This document shows positions 18,118 to 20,857 of a stretch of 20,857 bases of DNA, piece after piece. Under the pieces are notes generated by a model. It was not told where the DNA came from, did no database searches, and was given only the letters and a program-made list of their open reading frames with translations. Location of the stretch: IMG/VR virus record IMGVR_UViG_3300030508_000517, positions 1-20,857 of that record. One strand, written 5' to 3'. A program made the position numbers and the translations under genes. Position 1 is the first letter of the stretch; each line of letters starts with the position of its first letter. This stretch comes from a virus.

Positions 18118-18525
18118 TTAATCCTCCATCGCACAAGCTGAACAACTTGTAGTTTTGTTACTGGTAAGTTTCCCGCCCTGCACAGTAAGAAATGTCCCAC
18201 AAATGCATTTACACATCCAAAGAGAATGATAAGATTTCCCTATTTGAACAGATCCAATACGCCATACAACCCAGAGCCGACCAAATTTTTTATTCGTAAG
18301 ACCATATCGTTTTTCCATTTTTGATTTTTTTAATCGGCCGGAGGCGCACCCACAACTCTTAACTCTGTTAGACACAAGGACATCTTCACGAATAGACTTC
18401 TCTTTACCACAAATACAACGAACTATCCAAGTAGGTCTATTCCGCGTTCCTTGGGGAAGCCCAAGACCTAGTACTGATAAAAATCCAAACTTCAATCCTT
18501 TAAGTTCTTTTTTCTGCCGCATCAC
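18118..18525 (-). CDS. Tandem zinc-ribbon protein (135 aa)
   Basis: This small basic protein consists of two similar halves. Each begins with a FG(F/R)L strand and carries cysteine pairs: C37/C39 with C58/C60 in the first half, and C107/C109 with C128/C131 in the second. The distance from the first Cys to the third is 21 residues in both. W33 and W103 precede the first pair. This layout matches the small zinc-ribbon modules found alone or beside HNH/AP2 homing endonucleases in phages. No nuclease motif is present here. A nucleic-acid-binding role is inferred. The start may be GTG (18525) or the adjacent ATG (18522); neither has a clear Shine-Dalgarno site. The gene is the first of the long minus-strand block and diverges from the fibre-like gene at 18580. 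Confidence 0.75.
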   Translation of the reverse strand: MMRQKKELKGLKFGFLSVLGLGLPQGTRNRPTWIVRCICGKEKSIREDVLVSNRVKSCGCASGRLKKSKMEKRYGLTNKKFGRLWVVWRIGSVQIGKSYHSLWMCKCICGTFLTVQGGKLTSNKTTSCSACAMED

Positions 18526-18579
18526 TTTAGGAAACGATAGTTGGGTTTTTCAAATCAACTAACAAAATAGTTATTAGAT
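18526..18579. promoter_or_regulatory. Divergent intergenic spacer with inverted repeats (possible operator)
   Basis: This 54-bp AT-rich gap separates two divergent genes, so promoters for both would be expected here or just inside the coding regions. Three related hexamers alternate in orientation: TAGTTG at 18538-18543, CAACTA at 18556-18561 and TAGTTA at 18568-18573. The first and second form a 6-bp dyad, and the second and third overlap a 5-bp dyad. I found no convincing sigma70 -35/-10 pair on either strand and no Shine-Dalgarno site for the 18580 gene. A regulatory role is inferred from position and symmetry only. Confidence 0.35.
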
Positions 18580-19365
18580 ATGGCTTACAACTACCTAAAT
18601 ATCGATACAGTAGCCTCCTTGGATTTACAACCCAGAACAAATGATGGGTTTTACTTTCCAGTTGCAAATAACCACACCGGATTTTCTTTTGACGGAACTC
18701 ACTACACCAATGGTGTGCAGGATATAGGTCCTGTATACGCTTCCTGGTACACAGAATTTGCTAACAGCCCTAATCCATACAGAGGAAGCACAGCAGCCTT
18801 TCCTACCTATGGTTTAGTACTGCTTTCCTTAGCATCCTTGGTAATTTTAGATCAAAGTGTTCCCGTTACTCAAGCCTCAGAATTACCGATGTGGATGCAA
18901 TTTTTACTAGCTGATGGATTTGCTTTAAGCGATAACTACAACGGATCACTCCAAGGATTTTCCCCTCAAGGACTAACCTATGCAGACGGTGTTATTTCAA
19001 TTATCTTTTCACCTGATGCAGGCAACCAACTAGGGTTGTTTTCTCTAGTATCCGTGGAAAAACTAAGCTCTCCACCCGATAGTACAACATATATAGGAAC
19101 TATCCCCGGAGGGATTAACAACGCTTATACAGGGTACTCCCTTACAATCAAGGGTTTTGTAAACGCTGGTAATAACGGGACATTTAACTGTCTGGGATCA
19201 TCGTCTACTACGTTAACCTTAGCAAATCCGATGGGAGTAATAGAGGGTTATTCCCCAGCTAGTTCGTTAGGGGAAGCAGCTATCAATCCTACTCCCGCAC
19301 AATCCCATATGATTTTAACAATAAATTTTGCTTTAGATCAAGTGTATGTGGATGTAGCTTTATAA
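18580..19365 (+). CDS. Fibre-like structural protein on the opposite strand (261 aa)
   Basis: I do not recognise a whole-protein family. Residues 1-165 form one domain with aromatic-rich strands (for example GFYFPVANNHTGFSF) and a helical or hydrophobic stretch at about 78-95 (YGLVLLSLASLVILDQS), which is too polar at its edges to call a membrane segment with confidence. Residues 181-222 are a 42-residue NAYxG beta module that also occurs twice in the 1871-aa protein on the other strand. The module seems inserted between strands of the last domain, because beta sequence resumes with SHMILTINFALDQVYVDVAL at the C-terminus. No signal peptide or Shine-Dalgarno site is seen. The lysozyme gene follows by 14 nt, so the two are probably co-transcribed. 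A virion-associated or fibre role is inferred from the shared module. Confidence 0.7.
   Translation: MAYNYLNIDTVASLDLQPRTNDGFYFPVANNHTGFSFDGTHYTNGVQDIGPVYASWYTEFANSPNPYRGSTAAFPTYGLVLLSLASLVILDQSVPVTQASELPMWMQFLLADGFALSDNYNGSLQGFSPQGLTYADGVISIIFSPDAGNQLGLFSLVSVEKLSSPPDSTTYIGTIPGGINNAYTGYSLTIKGFVNAGNNGTFNCLGSSSTTLTLANPMGVIEGYSPASSLGEAAINPTPAQSHMILTINFALDQVYVDVAL
19120..19245 (+). repeat. 42-residue NAYxG module, copy 3 (opposite-strand gene)
   Basis: These 42 codons begin NAYTGYSLTIKGF, continue with NNGTFNC and SSSTTLTL, and end NPMGVIE. They align without gaps to both copies in the 1871-aa gene (27 of 42 and 23 of 42 identities by hand count). Transfer between genes on opposite strands implies an inverted copy, or an older inversion or import of the whole cassette. 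Confidence 0.85.
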
Positions 19366-19379
19366 ATAGGAAGATAACA

Positions 19380-19808
19380 ATGGCAATTACAGATATTATT
19401 TCACAGCTCGATCGGGATGAAGGAACAGTTTTATACGCATACCCAGATGATGATGGTTATTGGACAATAGGAACAGGTCATTGTATTGATAAACGCCGGG
19501 GGTGCGGTATTACTTTAGCTCAAAGCAACTCTATTTTGAATGATGATGTGACAAGTGTCGTGGCTAATCTCAACGCTAATTTACCCTGGTTCTCAAAATT
19601 AGATGTAGTACGACAAGGTGTTCTTATTAATGTAGGATTTAATGTAGGCGTCCATGGACTACTCGCTTTTCACAACACCTTATCATATATGCAGCGAGGG
19701 GAATGGGACGAAGCAGCGTCAAACTTGCTACAAAGTGCCGCCGCTAAAGAACTCCCAGCCAGATACGGCCGTTTAGCTACCCAACTCATAACCGGAACTT
19801 GGCAATGA
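19380..19808 (+). CDS. GH24 lysozyme / endolysin (T4-type, 142 aa)
   Basis: This is a muramidase that cleaves the glycan backbone of peptidoglycan. The active-site region matches T4-type lysozymes: DEG with E14, D23 in YPDDDGYWTIGTGH, and T29, spaced 9 and 6 residues apart exactly as E11-D20-T26 in T4 lysozyme. The second conserved part is also present (RQGVLINVGFNVGVHGLLAF, then LPARYGRLATQLITGTW, resembling the R-R-x-E-x-x-L-xx-G end region). The length is normal for a single-domain enzyme. There is no signal peptide or signal-anchor, so release as an endolysin would need a holin, and none is evident in the window. AGGAAG at 19368-19373, 6 nt before the ATG, is a good Shine-Dalgarno site. 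The gene converges with the 97-aa gene across a 20-nt gap. Confidence 0.93.
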   Translation: MAITDIISQLDRDEGTVLYAYPDDDGYWTIGTGHCIDKRRGCGITLAQSNSILNDDVTSVVANLNANLPWFSKLDVVRQGVLINVGFNVGVHGLLAFHNTLSYMQRGEWDEAASNLLQSAAAKELPARYGRLATQLITGTWQ

Positions 19809-19828
19809 TTTACGCTACGCCCCACGGT

Positions 19829-20122
19829 TTATAAATCACACACTCCAGTAGCTTTTCCTTTTGTGTTGGGAAGAATATCAGACTCATCTTCTGGGTGGCG
19901 TATTTTCCCTAAAGGGTCAGCTGGGGATTGCCCTACTGGGGAACCAGCTGCTGTCATTTTTTCTATAGCAGCATCATCAATGTGAGTAGACCTATTTTTT
20001 AGAATGTCCCATAATTGAAAAACAGCTAGACCCTCTTCCGGATGGATGCCGGAAGAGGAGTGCTTCTCAATTACATGGACGAGATATTCGAATAGTACAT
20101 CCGGTAATTGGATTACGCGCAT
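19829..20122 (-). CDS. Hypothetical phage protein (97 aa)
   Basis: I cannot assign a family. The first 55 residues look helical (VLFEYLVHVIEKHSSSG, then HPEEGLAVFQLWDILKNRS); the remainder is Pro/Gly/Asp-rich and probably disordered. There is no signal peptide and no membrane segment. The helix-G-hydrophilic-helix pattern resembles small conserved phage proteins of unknown function. The gene lies 21 nt after the exported lysozyme-like gene on the same strand, so it is likely in the same operon. No Shine-Dalgarno site precedes the ATG. A perfect 10-bp inverted repeat is embedded in the coding sequence at residues about 22-31. No terminator is apparent in the convergent gap at 19809-19828. Confidence 0.7.
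   Translation of the reverse strand: MRVIQLPDVLFEYLVHVIEKHSSSGIHPEEGLAVFQLWDILKNRSTHIDDAAIEKMTAAGSPVGQSPADPLGKIRHPEDESDILPNTKGKATGVCDL
20032..20058. repeat. Perfect 10-bp inverted repeat with 7-nt loop inside the 97-aa gene
   Basis: On the plus strand, CCTCTTCCGG (20032-20041) and CCGGAAGAGG (20049-20058) are exact reverse complements flanking a 7-base loop. On the minus-strand mRNA a run of five U follows only after about nine bases, so it is not a classical intrinsic terminator. It could be an mRNA stability, processing or attenuation element, or a protein-binding site. Confidence 0.8.
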
Positions 20123-20143
20123 GCATACTAATACTGTGCGAGA

Positions 20144-20665
20144 TTAATTTTTCGCTAATGTTGGGAGCATTAGCGTAGGCGGAGGTAAATTAAAAGCTGT
20201 CAAGGGTAGAAAAATCTCAGGCTCATCGGAGGTTAGCAGCTTTTTTAGGGTTATATTTGGGTTGACATTCAATTCATGCGTCACAATTTTAACCCAAGGT
20301 TTCCAGTTTTGCGCGTAACGTTTTGCTACTTGAACAATTGTCATGTTGGGATTGAAGTGCTTTGATCGACCATCAATCATTTTTTTGATTTGATCATTCA
20401 AAGCGTCCCATCCGGCCTTATCTGTTTTGAAAATAATGTGTCCACCTTTACCTATAGCCTTTTGACCTGGAAAAGGATGGAAGTTTGGGCGACTTTTTAT
20501 GTCACCTGGGTTATGGTATTTCGCTGGAATAGAATGTTTAACATTGAATCCTTCTGCGTGTGCTATCGCAGATGCGAATGAGTCAATCTTTTGCTTGTCA
20601 TACGTTTGTGCAGCCACCAAAGCGGGAAGCACCCACATGGTGACGAGCAACAGTAATGCTCTCAT
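20144..20665 (-). CDS. Sec-exported lysozyme-like protein (173 aa)
   Basis: The N-terminus is a clear signal peptide: MRALL, a hydrophobic core and a VAA|Q cleavage site after residue 19. The mature part resembles the lysozyme-like/transglycosylase-type phage module: AIAHAEGF with candidate catalytic E38, then AKYHNPGDIKSRP (compare the 'NNPGN(L/I)' motif), then GHIIFKTDKAGWDALNDQI, a TIVQVAKRYAQNW segment and a short C-terminal domain. That family occurs in virion tail lysins and in bacteria and is not T4-type. With a signal peptide it could be delivered to the periplasm by Sec rather than by a holin. GGAG at 20671-20674, 5 nt before the ATG, supports the start. It lies 20 nt after the small ORF and 21 nt before the 97-aa gene. 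Catalytic identity is inferred from motif resemblance. Confidence 0.8.
   Translation of the reverse strand: MRALLLLVTMWVLPALVAAQTYDKQKIDSFASAIAHAEGFNVKHSIPAKYHNPGDIKSRPNFHPFPGQKAIGKGGHIIFKTDKAGWDALNDQIKKMIDGRSKHFNPNMTIVQVAKRYAQNWKPWVKIVTHELNVNPNITLKKLLTSDEPEIFLPLTAFNLPPPTLMLPTLAKN
20153..20175. repeat. Perfect 8-bp inverted repeat at the 3' end of the exported lysozyme-like gene
   Basis: CGCTAATG (20153-20160) and CATTAGCG (20168-20175) are exact reverse complements around a 7-nt loop. On the minus-strand mRNA the stem lies over the last few codons and is followed by A-rich, not U-rich, sequence, so it is not an intrinsic terminator. It ends about 30 nt before the next start codon and could affect mRNA decay or translation of the 97-aa gene. 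Confidence 0.75.
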
Positions 20666-20685
20666 ATAATCTCCGTTATTCTGAA

Positions 20686-20808
20686 TTACAAGATTTTGTA
20701 GCTACTTCGTCCACCGTAAAGCATTGAATTGGTAGGACTTATATTTTGTTTTCCTCCATAAACACTTTTAGGAGCCATTCGGTCGATCAATGACCTGAAG
20801 CTCCCCAT
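20686..20808 (-). CDS. Small ORF in the promoter-proximal leader (40 or 30 aa), possible phage microprotein
   Basis: This uninterrupted frame is below the usual length cut-off. ATG at 20808 gives 40 residues, starting MGSFRSLIDRMAPKSVYGGK and ending LYGGRSSYKIL; an in-frame ATG at 20778 gives 30 residues. Two YGG motifs occur, 17 residues apart. The frame ends 20 nt before the exported lysozyme-like gene. An AGGG at 20820-20823 sits 11 nt before the first ATG, which is a long spacing, while the inner ATG has no good site. The promoter predicted at 20814-20843 would start transcription at about 20807, so the longer form would be nearly leaderless. The peptide reads like a real protein, but no homolog is known to me and the start is undecided. 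Confidence 0.45.
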   Translation of the reverse strand: MGSFRSLIDRMAPKSVYGGKQNISPTNSMLYGGRSSYKIL

Positions 20809-20813
20809 CGAAT

Positions 20814-20843
20814 ATAATACCCTAAAATGGGGAAAATTGTCAA
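20814..20843 (-). promoter_or_regulatory. Strong sigma70-like promoter (minus strand)
   Basis: On the minus strand, TTGACA (20838-20843) matches the -35 consensus exactly, and TATTAT (20814-20819) matches the -10 in five of six positions, with an 18-bp spacer. Transcription would begin near 20807. It is well placed to drive the small ORF, the exported lysozyme-like gene and the 97-aa gene. The only reservation is that the ORF starting at 20808 leaves no leader. Confidence 0.65.
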
Positions 20844-20857
20844 TATTTTATTTGAAT

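Noticed and set aside
19809-19828. Bidirectional terminator between convergent genes
   Set aside because: The 20-nt gap contains no stem with a U-run on either strand.
20191-20246. AAAAGCTG...CAGCTTTTTT, resembling a plus-strand terminator
   Set aside because: The loop is about 37 nt, the stem is AT-rich, and it lies within a minus-strand gene 380 nt past the plus-strand genes it would serve.
20781-20795. GGTC-7 nt-GACC dyad just downstream of the promoter
   Set aside because: The stem is only 4 bp, common by chance, and it lies within the possible coding sequence of the small ORF.
1-20857. Diversity-generating retroelement acting on the spike or fibre genes
   Set aside because: No reverse transcriptase and no adenine-mismatched template/variable repeat pair was seen in the window.
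1-20857. tRNA genes, CRISPR arrays, integrase or transposon ends
   Set aside because: No cloverleaf-like sequence, regular spacer-repeat pattern or recombinase was found; coding density leaves little room.

Overview
The window looks like part of the virion-structure and lysis region of a tailed bacteriophage (or prophage) with a contractile, myovirus-type tail. The anchor is a very large baseplate J-family protein (60-4808, minus). It sits in a tightly packed minus-strand block of huge, beta-rich, Ser/Thr/Asn-rich virion proteins, together with two peptidoglycan hydrolases. The DNA is AT-rich (roughly 40% G+C by eye). No tRNA, rRNA, integrase, transposase or CRISPR array was seen. The sequence does not identify the host, beyond a bacterial sigma70-like promoter and a Sec signal peptide.

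Layout. (1) Minus-strand structural block, about 18525 down to 1. In transcription order it holds a small tandem zinc-ribbon protein, a 1346-aa tail-spike-like protein with a beta-helix end, an 1871-aa protein built of putative Ig repeats, a 725-aa beta-rich protein with a PA14-like segment, an unrecognised 222-aa protein, a 264-aa protein that may be the gp25/W-type baseplate wedge subunit, the 1582-aa baseplate J protein, and the first 20 codons of another gene leaving the window. Junctions range from 1-nt TAATG overlaps to 4-nt gaps, which suggests one translationally coupled transcript. (2) A two-gene plus-strand cassette (18580-19808) pointing the other way: a fibre-like protein followed by a GH24 (T4-type) lysozyme. 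(3) A second minus-strand group (20808 to 19829): a 30-40 aa unannotated small ORF, a Sec-exported lysozyme-like protein and a 97-aa hypothetical. A strong sigma70-like promoter (20814-20843) precedes it.

How the parts fit together. The J protein and the candidate wedge subunit would build the baseplate. The 725-, 1871- and 1346-aa proteins plausibly form baseplate-attached fibres, spikes or decorations that bind host surface glycans. The two hydrolases would act on peptidoglycan during entry or lysis. The most notable structure is a family of short beta modules shared between the J protein, the Ig-repeat protein and the fibre-like gene on the opposite strand. This includes three copies of a gap-free 42-residue module. 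Other oddities are a 60-bp GC-rich island in the tail-spike gene, perfect hairpins in the small hydrolase operon, and a small ORF whose possible start codon coincides with the predicted transcription start.
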